From Cypionkella sinensis (GTDB lineage Bacteria > Pseudomonadota > Alphaproteobacteria > Rhodobacterales > Rhodobacteraceae), in NCBI RefSeq assembly GCF_042646385.1, contig NZ_JBHRTO010000001.1, positions 744,001 to 808,000 on the forward strand: a DNA stretch of 64,000 nt, read 5' to 3'. Numbering within the stretch: the first letter of the stretch is position 1; each line of letters starts with the position of its first letter. The translations under genes and the position numbers were made by a program. The notes under the pieces are model-generated. The model was not told where the DNA came from and did not search any database. It was given only the letters and a program-made list of their open reading frames with translations. Of the stretch, positions 40,611 to 49,223 are shown piece by piece.

Positions 40611-41704
40611 CGTCTGAAAAACCCACAATGATCGAGTTCAAGGACGTTCATAAGTATTATGGCGATTACCACGCCCTGCGCGGGATCACCGCCACGATCA
40701 AGGCGGGCGAGTTTTTCAGCCTGCTGGGGCCGTCGGGCTGTGGCAAGACCACGCTGCTCCGCACCATTGCCGGGTTTGAGGGGATTTCCTCGGGCGTGGT
40801 GATGATCGACGGCAAGGATATGGCGAATGTGCCTGCCAATGTGCGGCCGACCAATATGGTGTTCCAATCCTATGCGATCTTTCCGCATCTGACGGTGGCG
40901 CAGAATGTCGGCTTTGGCTTGCGCAAAGACCCGCGCTCCAAGGCAGAGAAGGACGCGGCAGTGGCCGAGGCGTTGGAGATGGTCGGGCTAAAGGGTTACG
41001 GCGCGCGCGCGGCGCACGCGCTTTCAGGCGGGCAGCGGCAGCGGGTGGCGCTGGCGCGGGCGCTGATCCTGAAGCCGAAGGTTCTGTTGCTGGATGAACC
41101 CTTGTCAGCGCTGGACAAGAAGATGCGCGAGCAGATGCAGATGGAGTTGATCAAGCTGCAACGGCAGGTTGGCATCACCTTCATTCTGGTCACACACGAT
41201 CAGGAAGAAGCCTTGGTGATGTCTGACCGGATTGCGGTGATGTTTGAAGGTGAGATCGCGCAACTGGCCGACCCCGAGACGTTGTATCGCCGCCCCAACA
41301 GCCGCAAGGTGGCGGATTTCATCGGCACGATGAACTTCCTGCCCGCCGAGATTCTGTCCGAGATTGACGGCAAGGTTGAGGTTGATGCCAAGGGCTTTGG
41401 CCGCCTGACGCTGGATGCCGATCAGGTTTCGGTGGCACCGGGCAGCTCAAGCGCGTCGATTGGCTTCCGGCCCGAGACGCTAACCATTCTGTTTGATGGT
41501 CAGACCGCGACGGACCGCGAAAGCCGCGCTGAGGTGGTTGAGGTCGTCTACTACGGCGACATGACCTATTACGACATCCGGCTGGAAGGCACGACTGAGC
41601 CGATGCGGCTGTCGATGCGCAACGTGTTCGGGCGGCCGGTGCTGGACATTGGCACGCAGACACGGGTGGCATGGTCTCCGGGGGCGCTGGTGCTGTTCCG
41701 CTGA
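40607..41704 (+). CDS. Polyamine-type ABC transporter ATP-binding protein (PotA-like)
   Basis: 365-residue ATPase. Walker A GPSGCGKTT, Q-loop FQSYAIFPH, signature LSGGQRQRVALARAL, Walker B LLLDEPLSALD and switch His in LVTHDQEEAL are all intact. A C-terminal TOBE-type regulatory region follows (about 280-365). It starts with GTG overlapping the upstream permease. Its stop overlaps the next start by one base (TGATG), tying a capsule-type gene to this transport operon. Confidence 0.92.
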   Translation: MTSEKPTMIEFKDVHKYYGDYHALRGITATIKAGEFFSLLGPSGCGKTTLLRTIAGFEGISSGVVMIDGKDMANVPANVRPTNMVFQSYAIFPHLTVAQNVGFGLRKDPRSKAEKDAAVAEALEMVGLKGYGARAAHALSGGQRQRVALARALILKPKVLLLDEPLSALDKKMREQMQMELIKLQRQVGITFILVTHDQEEALVMSDRIAVMFEGEIAQLADPETLYRRPNSRKVADFIGTMNFLPAEILSEIDGKVEVDAKGFGRLTLDADQVSVAPGSSSASIGFRPETLTILFDGQTATDRESRAEVVEVVYYGDMTYYDIRLEGTTEPMRLSMRNVFGRPVLDIGTQTRVAWSPGALVLFR

Positions 41705-42696
41705 TGCTGACATCCGAGCGGCTGGCAGATTTGCCGCCGACGCTGTTCTTTCACGCCCGCGCCAAACTGGCGCAGGCGCTGGAAAAGCGGCATTTCAAAC
41801 TGCTGACCGCTTTTGCCGATCACGCGCGCGGGCAGGGTTGGCGGGTGGAGGTGTTGGACGGTGCTGCGGGCCAGCACGAGGTTGCAGCGGCTTATCCGCA
41901 GCATCTGCATGTGTTCATGGAAGACCGTCCGTTTTACGCGCGCAATCTGTTTCATTGCGTGCCCAGCTATTTGCGCGGCTATTGGTTTTTCGATCAGATC
42001 GGCACCCGCAACAACAGTCTGGCAAGATTGGCGCTGTTTGATGCCGAAGCCGTGCCGCGCCGCAAGGCCGAGCGGTTTCTGGCCAAGCTGGAGGCCGAGT
42101 TTGTTGGCCAGAACCGCAGCAAGTTCGAGCAGATGCCGCGCGGGGCCGAGGCGATTGCGCCGGGGTGTCTGGCGTTTTTCGCACAGGATTTCAAACCGCC
42201 GAAGCATCACGCGCATTATCTGACCGTGCCGCAGATGATCGAGGCGGCGATTGCGGCCAAGGGGCGGCGGGCTTTGTATATCAAGCCGCATCCGAACCAG
42301 AGTTTTGACGAATTGGAAATCTTAAGCCGGTATCATGCGCCCGAAGCCGGGGTGCATGTGGTGACGGCCTCGATCCACGATTTGCTGGCGGCGTGCGATT
42401 GCGCGTTGACGCTGAGTTCGGCGGTGGGGTTTGAGGCGTTCTTGCACCGCAAACCCGTGGTGCTGGGCGGTCAGGTGGATTTTTGGCAGAACGCGATCAC
42501 GCTGACCGAGCCTGCGCAGATGGCGGGTGCGATAGCTACGGCGATGGCGCGGGATTGGCCCTATGCCGGGTTTCTGCACTGGTATTTGCAGCAGATGTGT
42601 CTTGAGGATAAGCCCGAGGATTTGCCGCGCTTGCTCGCCCGTCTGCATCAGCGTGGCTATGCGTTGGGCGATGCTGCGGGGCGGGGGTATTTCTAG
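41704..42696 (+). CDS. Capsule polysaccharide biosynthesis-type protein (KpsS/KpsC-like fold)
   Basis: 330-residue protein. The C-terminal half has KPHPNQSFDELEI and SSAVGFEAFLHRKPVVLGG, the signature of the Capsule_synth family (PF05159), whose KpsC/KpsS members add beta-Kdo to the lipid anchor of group 2 capsules. It lacks a membrane segment. Its ATG overlaps the ATPase gene stop (TGATG). That link to a polyamine-type transporter is unexpected; a role with the kdsA-kpsE-kpsT genes 9 kb away is plausible. Confidence 0.75.
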   Translation: MLTSERLADLPPTLFFHARAKLAQALEKRHFKLLTAFADHARGQGWRVEVLDGAAGQHEVAAAYPQHLHVFMEDRPFYARNLFHCVPSYLRGYWFFDQIGTRNNSLARLALFDAEAVPRRKAERFLAKLEAEFVGQNRSKFEQMPRGAEAIAPGCLAFFAQDFKPPKHHAHYLTVPQMIEAAIAAKGRRALYIKPHPNQSFDELEILSRYHAPEAGVHVVTASIHDLLAACDCALTLSSAVGFEAFLHRKPVVLGGQVDFWQNAITLTEPAQMAGAIATAMARDWPYAGFLHWYLQQMCLEDKPEDLPRLLARLHQRGYALGDAAGRGYF

Positions 42697-42699
42697 CGC

Positions 42700-43314
42700 T
42701 CAGGCGTCGGGGCGCAGCAGGCCAAGGCCGCGCAGGTAGATGCCGATGCCAGCCTCAAGCAAGTCTTCCGGCGGAAACGGGCTTTTGGCACCGGGGGCGC
42801 CGCGCATGTAAAGCTCCACCACGCCGTGGCTCATCGCCCAGATATGCGCCGAGAACATGCTGGAGGGCGGGCGTTTGTCGGCAGGCAGGTGTTGCGAGAG
42901 TTTCTCGGCAGCCTGTTCCAGCACCGCGCGGGCTTTTTGTGCCACGATGGCCAGGTCGGGGTGGGCTTGCAGGCTAAGGCCGGATTCGAACATCGCCATG
43001 TAATGACCGGGGTATTTGCGCGCGAATGCCAGATAGGCGCGGCCCGTGGCCTCAAACGCCGCCAAAGCGGTGGGCTGGCCGTTGTTATAGGCGAACTCCA
43101 TCAGGGCTGCGAAAATGTCGTAGCCCTGCCGCGCTACCTCGGCGATCAGATCATCGCGGCCGGCGAAATGGCGATAGACGGCGGCGGGGGTGACATCGGC
43201 GGCCTTGGCGGCTTCGGACAGGGTAAAGCCGTTCGGGCCTTGGTCTGCGATCAGCGTCAGGGCTGCTTCGACCAAGGCTTGCCGCAGATTGCCGTGATGG
43301 TAGCCACGTTTCAC
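42700..43314 (-). CDS. TetR/AcrR-family regulator
   Basis: 204 residues. The N-terminal TetR helix-turn-helix is clear (NLRQALVEAALTLIADQGP, VTPAAVYRHFAGRDDLIAEV); the rest is a helical ligand-binding domain of the WHG type. It starts with GTG overlapping the ppk2 stop (GTGA), so it is co-expressed with ppk2. Target and ligand are unknown. Confidence 0.9.
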   Translation of the reverse strand: MKRGYHHGNLRQALVEAALTLIADQGPNGFTLSEAAKAADVTPAAVYRHFAGRDDLIAEVARQGYDIFAALMEFAYNNGQPTALAAFEATGRAYLAFARKYPGHYMAMFESGLSLQAHPDLAIVAQKARAVLEQAAEKLSQHLPADKRPPSSMFSAHIWAMSHGVVELYMRGAPGAKSPFPPEDLLEAGIGIYLRGLGLLRPDA

Positions 43315-44183
43315 CCTTTTGGCCGGATTTTGGGGCCGCCGCAGATGTTCTTGTCAATCTCGCCGATCACCGCCATATCCTTGCCCTTGTAATCGACCGA
43401 CAGCAGGATGTTCTGGATGGCGCAGATGCGGGTGCGCAGTTTGTCGTCCGACAAGATCACCGTCCAAGGCGCGTATTTGAAATGGCTTTGCGCGAAAGTT
43501 TCATCTATCGCCGCGCAATATTCCTGCCATTTCGCCAAGCCATCAATGTCGATCTGGGACAGCTTCCATTGCTTCAGCGGGTCTTGCTCGCGGTCGAGAA
43601 ACCGCTGCAATTGTTCGGCCTGGCCAACCTCAAGCCAAAGTTTGACAAGGACGATGCCCTCATCCACCAACATGCGTTCAAATTCAGGCAGTTGCCGGAA
43701 GAACTTCGCGCGCTGTTCGGGGGTGCAAAAGCCGAACACATGCTCGACAATGCCGCGGTTATACCACGAACGGTCGAAGAAGGCGATTTCGCCTGCGGCG
43801 GGCAGCCAATCGACATAGCGCTGGAAATACCATTGCGCGGCCTCGCGCTCGGTCGGTTTTGACAGGGCGACGATGCTGGCGACGCGGGGGTTGAGGTTTT
43901 CGTGTGCGGCAGAAATCGCACCGCCCTTGCCTGCGGCGTCTCGGCCTTCGAACACCACCACCATGCGCTTGCCGGTGGCCTTGATGTCGGCGGCCATGCG
44001 CGCGAGTTGCACCTGAAGCGCCTCCATATGCGTCTTGTAGTCGGATTTCTTCATTTCCTCGCGGTAGGGATATTCCTTCCACAGGATTTCGTCCTTGCTG
44101 GCCTTTTCGATGGTCTTGCGCACCTCTTTCGGGGCGGCTTCCTTGAAATAGCGGCTGATTGCGCCGTCAAAGGGCAGATCCAT
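43311..44183 (-). CDS. Polyphosphate kinase 2 family protein
   Basis: 290-residue P-loop kinase that moves phosphate between polyphosphate and nucleotides. Walker A is in VVFEGRDAAGKGGAI, and the PPK2 motifs DRSWYNRGIVEHVFGFC and LWLEVGQAEQLQRF are present. One-domain PPK2 enzymes phosphorylate ADP or GDP with polyphosphate, or work in reverse; direction cannot be told. GGAGG before the ATG at 44183 supports that start. First gene of a two-gene unit with the TetR regulator. Confidence 0.93.
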   Translation of the reverse strand: MDLPFDGAISRYFKEAAPKEVRKTIEKASKDEILWKEYPYREEMKKSDYKTHMEALQVQLARMAADIKATGKRMVVVFEGRDAAGKGGAISAAHENLNPRVASIVALSKPTEREAAQWYFQRYVDWLPAAGEIAFFDRSWYNRGIVEHVFGFCTPEQRAKFFRQLPEFERMLVDEGIVLVKLWLEVGQAEQLQRFLDREQDPLKQWKLSQIDIDGLAKWQEYCAAIDETFAQSHFKYAPWTVILSDDKLRTRICAIQNILLSVDYKGKDMAVIGEIDKNICGGPKIRPKG

Positions 44184-44212
44184 GGTTTCCTCCAGCTTTG
44201 GGTTTGGCCCCA

Positions 44213-45178
44213 CTATGGCGATTGCAGGGGCGCGCGCAATGCGGCGCGTTCGATGGCGGCAAGGGTTTCGGCGCGGTGGCTGTAGTGCGGCATGTGGCCT
44301 GCACCCGGAATGATGGTGAGATGCGCATTAGGCATCCGGGCCGCGAAGGGTTCGGAGTGGATGTGCAGCGGCACGATGGTGTCGGCACTGCCGTGGATCA
44401 TCTCAATGGGCAGGGTCAGTTGCGGATAAAGCGGTTCTTGCGCGACGATCTCGGGGCGCAGGCTGTTCACTTGCGCAAAATTGGCGCGGAGGGCGCTTCG
44501 GCGCAGGGTCAGTTCGGCGGCGATGGCGCGGGCATAGCCCTCTGGCACGGGGTCGGGCGCGAAAATGGCGGCGATGGTGGTTTGCAGATAGCTGTCGGGG
44601 GTGAAGGCGGTGGCCAGCGGCGGGATCAGCGCCGAGCCGATAGGGTTGGCGGTGAGGCGGTAGAAGATATCCAGCGGGCCGGGCCAAGGCAAGCTGGGGG
44701 CAGAGATCAGCACCAGCGCGCGGGGTTTGACGGGGGCGAACAGTGCCCAAGCCAAGGTGACAGAGCCGCCATAGCTTTGGCCGACAATGATCGGGTTTTC
44801 GACGCCAAGCTGGGCTGCGGCTGCCGACAGATGCAGGGCTTGGCCGCGGATGGATTGATCCGGGATCGGGTCTGACCAGCCCAGGCCGGGGCGGTCAAAG
44901 GCTATGACGCGGTAGGATTTTTCCAGATCGGCCGCCAAGGCGAAGGTCATGTCGCGGGCATTGCCTGACGCGCCGTGGATCAGGATCAGATCGGGGCCAG
45001 CGCCTGTGACATAGACATGCACCTGTGCGCCATTTACCGTCAGAAACTGACCCTCGGGCGGAAATTCGGCCATGATCGCGGCCTCGCGACTTTGCGCGCG
45101 CCACTGGGTCAGGCCCGCAACGCCGCCCAGAAGCGCTGCGCTTATCAACAGCTTAGCGGCCAATTTCTGCCATATCAT
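44213..45178 (-). CDS. Alpha/beta hydrolase, membrane-anchored
   Basis: 321 residues. An N-terminal hydrophobic segment (about 9-24, AAKLLISAALLGGVAGL) probably anchors it, facing the periplasm. The hydrolase fold has the oxyanion region LIHGASGN, nucleophile elbow GQSYGGS with the catalytic Ser, an Asp in HGSADTIVP and His in IPGAGHMPH. The substrate is unknown. Its start lies inside the 3' end of metA (26-base overlap), so they are translationally linked. Confidence 0.88.
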   Translation of the reverse strand: MIWQKLAAKLLISAALLGGVAGLTQWRAQSREAAIMAEFPPEGQFLTVNGAQVHVYVTGAGPDLILIHGASGNARDMTFALAADLEKSYRVIAFDRPGLGWSDPIPDQSIRGQALHLSAAAAQLGVENPIIVGQSYGGSVTLAWALFAPVKPRALVLISAPSLPWPGPLDIFYRLTANPIGSALIPPLATAFTPDSYLQTTIAAIFAPDPVPEGYARAIAAELTLRRSALRANFAQVNSLRPEIVAQEPLYPQLTLPIEMIHGSADTIVPLHIHSEPFAARMPNAHLTIIPGAGHMPHYSHRAETLAAIERAALRAPLQSP

Positions 45179-46070
45179 AAGGCGTGCCCTGATAAATCTC
45201 GTTGATCCAGTTGCCGTAAAGCAAATGCGCGTGGCTGCGCCAGCGGTTCAGCGGAGGTAGGGCAGGATTGTCGTTCGGGTAGTAATTATCCGGCACGTTG
45301 ATCGGGGTGCCTGCGGCGACATCACGGTCATATTCCTGTTTCAGCGTGTCGCTGTCGTATTCGAAATGGTTGAAGATATAGAGCGCGCGGTGCGCTGGAT
45401 CTTCGACCAGACAGGGGCCGACCTGATCGCTGCCCAAGAGGGTGCGCAGGCCGGGGGCGGCATCAATCTCGGGCTGTTTCATCTCGGTCCAGCGGCTGAC
45501 GGGGATCACGAAATCATCCGAAAACCCGCGCAGGAACGGCGAGGTGGGGGCAAGGTTCTGGTGGCGGAAGCAGCCGAACGCCTTGTGATCGAGCATATGC
45601 TTTTTCACGCCGTGGAAATGGTTGATCATCGCCATCCCGCCCCAGCAGACGCCGAAGGTCGAGAACACGTTGGTCTGCGTCCAGTCCATCACCTCGCAGA
45701 GTTCATCCCAATAGGTGACTTCTTCGAACGGCAGGTGTTCGATGGGGGCGCCGGTGATGATCAGGCCGTCAAACTTCTCGGCCTTCACATCTTGGAACGG
45801 GCGGTAGAAGGTTTCCATGTGATCGGCGGCGGTGTTTTTCGCCTGATGTTCCGACATGCGGATCAATTGGAAATCAATCTGCAAAGGGGTCGCGCCGATC
45901 AGGCGGGCAAACTGGTTCTCGGTCTGAATCTTTTTGGGCATCAGGTTCAAGAGGCCGATGCGCAAGGGGCGGATTTCCTGCGCCTGCGCCCGTTCGGGCG
46001 ACATCACCATGACGCCTTCGTTCCGCAGAACGTCAAAGGCGGGCAGGGTGGCTGGCAGGGTGATCGGCAT
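45153..46070 (-). CDS. metA: Homoserine O-acyltransferase (MetA), probably acetyl-CoA-dependent
   Basis: Acylates homoserine in methionine synthesis. The 305-residue protein has the MetA class I glutamine-amidotransferase-like fold: IGLLNLMPKKIQTENQFARL, catalytic Cys in GVCWGGMAM, and downstream catalytic His and Glu regions. Residue 111 is Glu (ITGAPIEHLPFEEV). In published work on this family a Glu at that position marks acetyl-CoA use, while Gly marks succinyl-CoA use, so homoserine O-acetyltransferase is predicted despite the metA name. It overlaps the hydrolase gene by 26 bases. Confidence 0.92.
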   Translation of the reverse strand: MPITLPATLPAFDVLRNEGVMVMSPERAQAQEIRPLRIGLLNLMPKKIQTENQFARLIGATPLQIDFQLIRMSEHQAKNTAADHMETFYRPFQDVKAEKFDGLIITGAPIEHLPFEEVTYWDELCEVMDWTQTNVFSTFGVCWGGMAMINHFHGVKKHMLDHKAFGCFRHQNLAPTSPFLRGFSDDFVIPVSRWTEMKQPEIDAAPGLRTLLGSDQVGPCLVEDPAHRALYIFNHFEYDSDTLKQEYDRDVAAGTPINVPDNYYPNDNPALPPLNRWRSHAHLLYGNWINEIYQGTPYDMAEIGR

Positions 46071-46095
46071 GGGTTTATCCTGATTTTAGCGAGAG

Positions 46096-46986
46096 TTAGG
46101 CATGGGTTTGCCGGCGATCAAGGGCTGTCGCGATCATGTCATCGAAATCGGCGGGGGTTTTGACCTGCGCCACTTCCTCGGCTGTCACGGTGATGCCCCA
46201 GCGCGCCATCGCGGCATAGCGCGGCTGGCGATGGTCCAGCAGGCGGGCGTAGCCAAAGCGCAGGAAGGCGTCGGGATCGACCTCGGTTGCCGATTTGCCT
46301 TCACGGGCAAGGTATTCGGCCCAGAGCGTTTCAAGGAAATCGGGCCGGTAATACATCGGCTTTGGCGCGCGATCAAACCGGCGGGCGAGTTCGGCCTTGT
46401 GGGCATCCGAGCCTTTGATCCAGACCAGCAGCTGGTTGTCTGCCAGTGCGCGCATCACCGGATCGGCGGGGTCGTCAGCCTCTACCACTTCACAGATCGA
46501 ACCTGAGGTGTCGCAGATAAAGTTCTGATAACCGTAGATATTCTCGGCACGCTCGACAAAGCGCGGCACGTCCAACATGGCCGAGATTTCGGCCTGCGCA
46601 TGTTCGGCTTGGCGGCGCTGATATTCGGCAAACGGGATGCCGCCGCGCGCAGGATCGCCGGGTTTGCCGAGATAGGTCGACAAGGGGGCTAGGTTGTTGA
46701 AGGTGATGTTGGACGCGATATAGACCGAATCCGTCATCAGCAATTCGCGCAGCAGCGGGACTTTCATCGCCTCGCGCTTGAAGTTGTCGGCGATGAATTC
46801 GTTCATATAGCGGGTGCCGATGCGGTAATCGACCGAGTAGTGAAACCAGCCGCCTTGCCCTGCGCCATCTTGCACGGAATCGCGCAGCATGTTGGCCAGA
46901 TAGGTCTTGCCCAAGCCCGACATGCCAAACAGCAGCACGCGTTTGCGCGGGGCCGCACGATAGTCTTGTCCTGAAGTGTAGATCAT
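46096..46986 (-). CDS. P-loop ATPase of unknown function
   Basis: 296 residues. The Walker A motif LLFGMSGLGKTYLANML is near the N-terminus (about 18-34); the only further recognisable segments are FICDTSGSICEVV and QLLVWIKGSD in the middle. It resembles a small adenylate-kinase-like P-loop NTPase rather than an AAA+ ATPase. I know of similar ATPases in Rhodobacterales near metA but no established function. It stands between a FadL-type gene and metA, all on the minus strand. Confidence 0.8.
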   Translation of the reverse strand: MIYTSGQDYRAAPRKRVLLFGMSGLGKTYLANMLRDSVQDGAGQGGWFHYSVDYRIGTRYMNEFIADNFKREAMKVPLLRELLMTDSVYIASNITFNNLAPLSTYLGKPGDPARGGIPFAEYQRRQAEHAQAEISAMLDVPRFVERAENIYGYQNFICDTSGSICEVVEADDPADPVMRALADNQLLVWIKGSDAHKAELARRFDRAPKPMYYRPDFLETLWAEYLAREGKSATEVDPDAFLRFGYARLLDHRQPRYAAMARWGITVTAEEVAQVKTPADFDDMIATALDRRQTHA

Positions 46987-47053
46987 CGCGCCCTCCGGCT
47001 TGCTTGGCTGGGGCTTTGTTACAGGCTGACACGGACCTGCGCAAATGAGAAAC

Positions 47054-47077
47054 GGCCCCGCGTTGGTGCGCGGGGCC
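47054..47077 (-). terminator. Terminator of the FadL-type gene
   Basis: 9-bp stem GGCCCCGCG/CGCGGGGCC with a 6-base loop, 20 bases beyond the stop. On the minus strand it is followed only by GTTTC, so the T tract is weak. Confidence 0.65.
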
Positions 47078-47096
47078 GCGTCAGGAAAGTGGCAGA

Positions 47097-48197
47097 TCAG
47101 AAGGCGTAGGAAATCCGCATCCCGACGCCCACGGCCGAGTTGTCCGAGAAATTCGCCGCTGTCGTACTATCATTCAGCGAGGTTTTCGCATCGCCGATGC
47201 GCACGTAGGACACGCCGCCCGAGATTTTCAGGTTGTTGGCCATGGTGTAGGCGGCACCGATGGTGATGCTGGTCTTGCCGTCATGCGGGCCGAGGTTGGA
47301 GGCAAAGCCGCCGACCTGATCCTCAAAGCCGATCGAGACCGAGCCGGACCAGTTTTCGTTGAACTTGCGCCCGACGCCCAAGGTGTAGGTCACGGTATCT
47401 GAGTCGTAGGACACCAGCGGCGACGGTGCCGGATATCCTGCGGGGTCGATGACGAAAGAGGTCCAGTCCACCCAGCGGATCGAGCCGAACACCAGCGTGT
47501 CTTTGGCGACGCCCGACTGGAATTCCAGGTTCACGCTTTGCGGCGAATCCACCGAGGTGGTGCCTGCCACATCCAACCCGCCGGTCAGCAGGCTGGATTC
47601 GACGGTTTTGAAATCATGGGTGATTTTCGAATTGTAGGTCAGCGCCACGCGCAGGGCGATTTCGGGCTTTTCATACGCCACACCGACAAGATAGCCGAGG
47701 CCGCTGGATTGATCGGAATCCACCTTGTAGCCCGCAACGAACGGCACCGAGGCTTTGGCATCCATCAGCTCATACCGCAGACCGCCGTAGATGCTGATGT
47801 TGTTGTCGGTCTTGTATTTCAGCACCGTGGTGAGGGCGGTGGAGTTCAGCTCGGCCGTGGAGCCTTGGGCGAAGTAGTTGGTGCCAGTCGGATAGCTGAC
47901 CTTTGCGCCGAAGGGTTGATCGAAGATCACGCCCAGATCCCAGTGATCATTCAGCTTGGTTTTGACAGCCATGCCGATCTGATTGTAACCGACGGCCATA
48001 TCGCCAGAAGAAAAACCACCCAGGGTTGCGACTGCGGTGCCCGAAACATCCGGCGAGACGCGGCCAAAGCTGAGTTCGACATAATCGCCGTTCTCGAAGA
48101 TCGAGGCGACGCTTTGCCCCGAACGGTCAACGCCGCCCGCTTGCGCCAGCGTGGTGGTGAGTGCCAATGCGCCCAGCCCTGTGATGATATGCTTCAT
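47097..48197 (-). CDS. Outer-membrane protein of the OmpP1/FadL/TodX family
   Basis: 366 residues with a signal peptide (MKHIITGLGALALTTTLAQA, then GGVDRSGQS). The mature protein alternates hydrophobic and polar residues as a beta-barrel and ends in RISYAF, with the aromatic C-terminal residue required for outer-membrane assembly. The N-terminal mature GGVDRSGQSVASIFENGDYVE fits FadL-type hatch sequences. FadL proteins admit long-chain fatty acids or other hydrophobic compounds; the substrate here is unknown. It has its own terminator. Confidence 0.88.
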   Translation of the reverse strand: MKHIITGLGALALTTTLAQAGGVDRSGQSVASIFENGDYVELSFGRVSPDVSGTAVATLGGFSSGDMAVGYNQIGMAVKTKLNDHWDLGVIFDQPFGAKVSYPTGTNYFAQGSTAELNSTALTTVLKYKTDNNISIYGGLRYELMDAKASVPFVAGYKVDSDQSSGLGYLVGVAYEKPEIALRVALTYNSKITHDFKTVESSLLTGGLDVAGTTSVDSPQSVNLEFQSGVAKDTLVFGSIRWVDWTSFVIDPAGYPAPSPLVSYDSDTVTYTLGVGRKFNENWSGSVSIGFEDQVGGFASNLGPHDGKTSITIGAAYTMANNLKISGGVSYVRIGDAKTSLNDSTTAANFSDNSAVGVGMRISYAF

Positions 48198-48323
48198 GGT
48201 CTACTCCCCGTAACCGATGCGGCACCTTGGCATGTCCCAACTTTCCCGTGGGTTAATGCGTCAAGTGCGGTGATATGTCACGCTAAGCGGAAGGTTGCAT
48301 ATCGGTCAATCAATGACGCGGCG

Positions 48324-49223
48324 TCACGGGGCCGTGATTGGGGGGGTGTGGCCTTTGGGTCGGATCTCGGCACGGATGTTCAGCCAGATTCCGGCAAAGA
48401 TCACCGCAGCGCCGACGATGACGTAAGGGTCCAGCGGCTCGGCGTAAACCATCGCGCCGACAACGGCGATCAGCGGCAGTCGCAGGAAATCCAGCGGCAT
48501 GACGTAGGATGCCGGGGCCATTTTCAGCGCGGCGGTGATGCAGTAATGCGCGGTGACACCGGCAAGGCCGATCACGCAGAGCCAAGGCAGGGTGGCGGCG
48601 GTGGGCAGGTGGAACACGCCGTCATAAAGCGCGACGCCGAGACCGAAGAAAAACTGCATCAGAGTCAGCCAGAACAGGATGCACAGGATCGACAGGCCGG
48701 CGGTCAGCTTTTTCGTCACCACATTGGTGGTGGCAAAGCACAGGGCGGAGCCTGCCGCCGCCAACACGCCGAGGTTCAGATGCGCGAGATCGGGGTGGGC
48801 GACGATCAGCACGCCGATAAAGCCAAGGGCCGCTGCAAGGATGCGGGTGCGGGTCAACCGCTCGCCCAGCAGCAGGGCGGCAAGCAGGACCACCCACAGC
48901 GGCGAGGTGAATTCGATGGCGAAAAGCTGGGCGAGCGGGATCATCGTCAGCGCCCAGAACCACAGGTTTTGCCCGGTGAAATGGATGACGTTGCGCAAGG
49001 CGTGACCGCCCAGATTGCGGGCGTTGATCTCATGCAGGCGGCCCGTCGCGGTGGCCAGCGCCAGGACCAGAAAGAAGCCCACGGCGGAACGCACGGTCAT
49101 GATCTCAAAACTGTCGTGGCGGCTGCCGATCTGTTTGGCGGCAATCGCCATAGCCGAGAATGCGAGAATCGAGCCGATCATCCAGAGGGCTGCCCGCAGC
49201 GCTGGGGACCGGGGCGCGATCAT
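48324..49223 (-). CDS. EamA-family (DMT) exporter
   Basis: 299-residue inner-membrane protein with about ten helices and two EamA halves (LFAIEFTSPLWVVLLAALLL; AKMAPASYVMPLD-like region ALKMAPASYVMPLDFLRLP). Its start overlaps the stop of the upstream MFS gene by 4 bases, so the two exporters are made together. The substrate is unknown. Fourth EamA-type gene in the window. Confidence 0.88.
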   Translation of the reverse strand: MIAPRSPALRAALWMIGSILAFSAMAIAAKQIGSRHDSFEIMTVRSAVGFFLVLALATATGRLHEINARNLGGHALRNVIHFTGQNLWFWALTMIPLAQLFAIEFTSPLWVVLLAALLLGERLTRTRILAAALGFIGVLIVAHPDLAHLNLGVLAAAGSALCFATTNVVTKKLTAGLSILCILFWLTLMQFFFGLGVALYDGVFHLPTAATLPWLCVIGLAGVTAHYCITAALKMAPASYVMPLDFLRLPLIAVVGAMVYAEPLDPYVIVGAAVIFAGIWLNIRAEIRPKGHTPPITAP

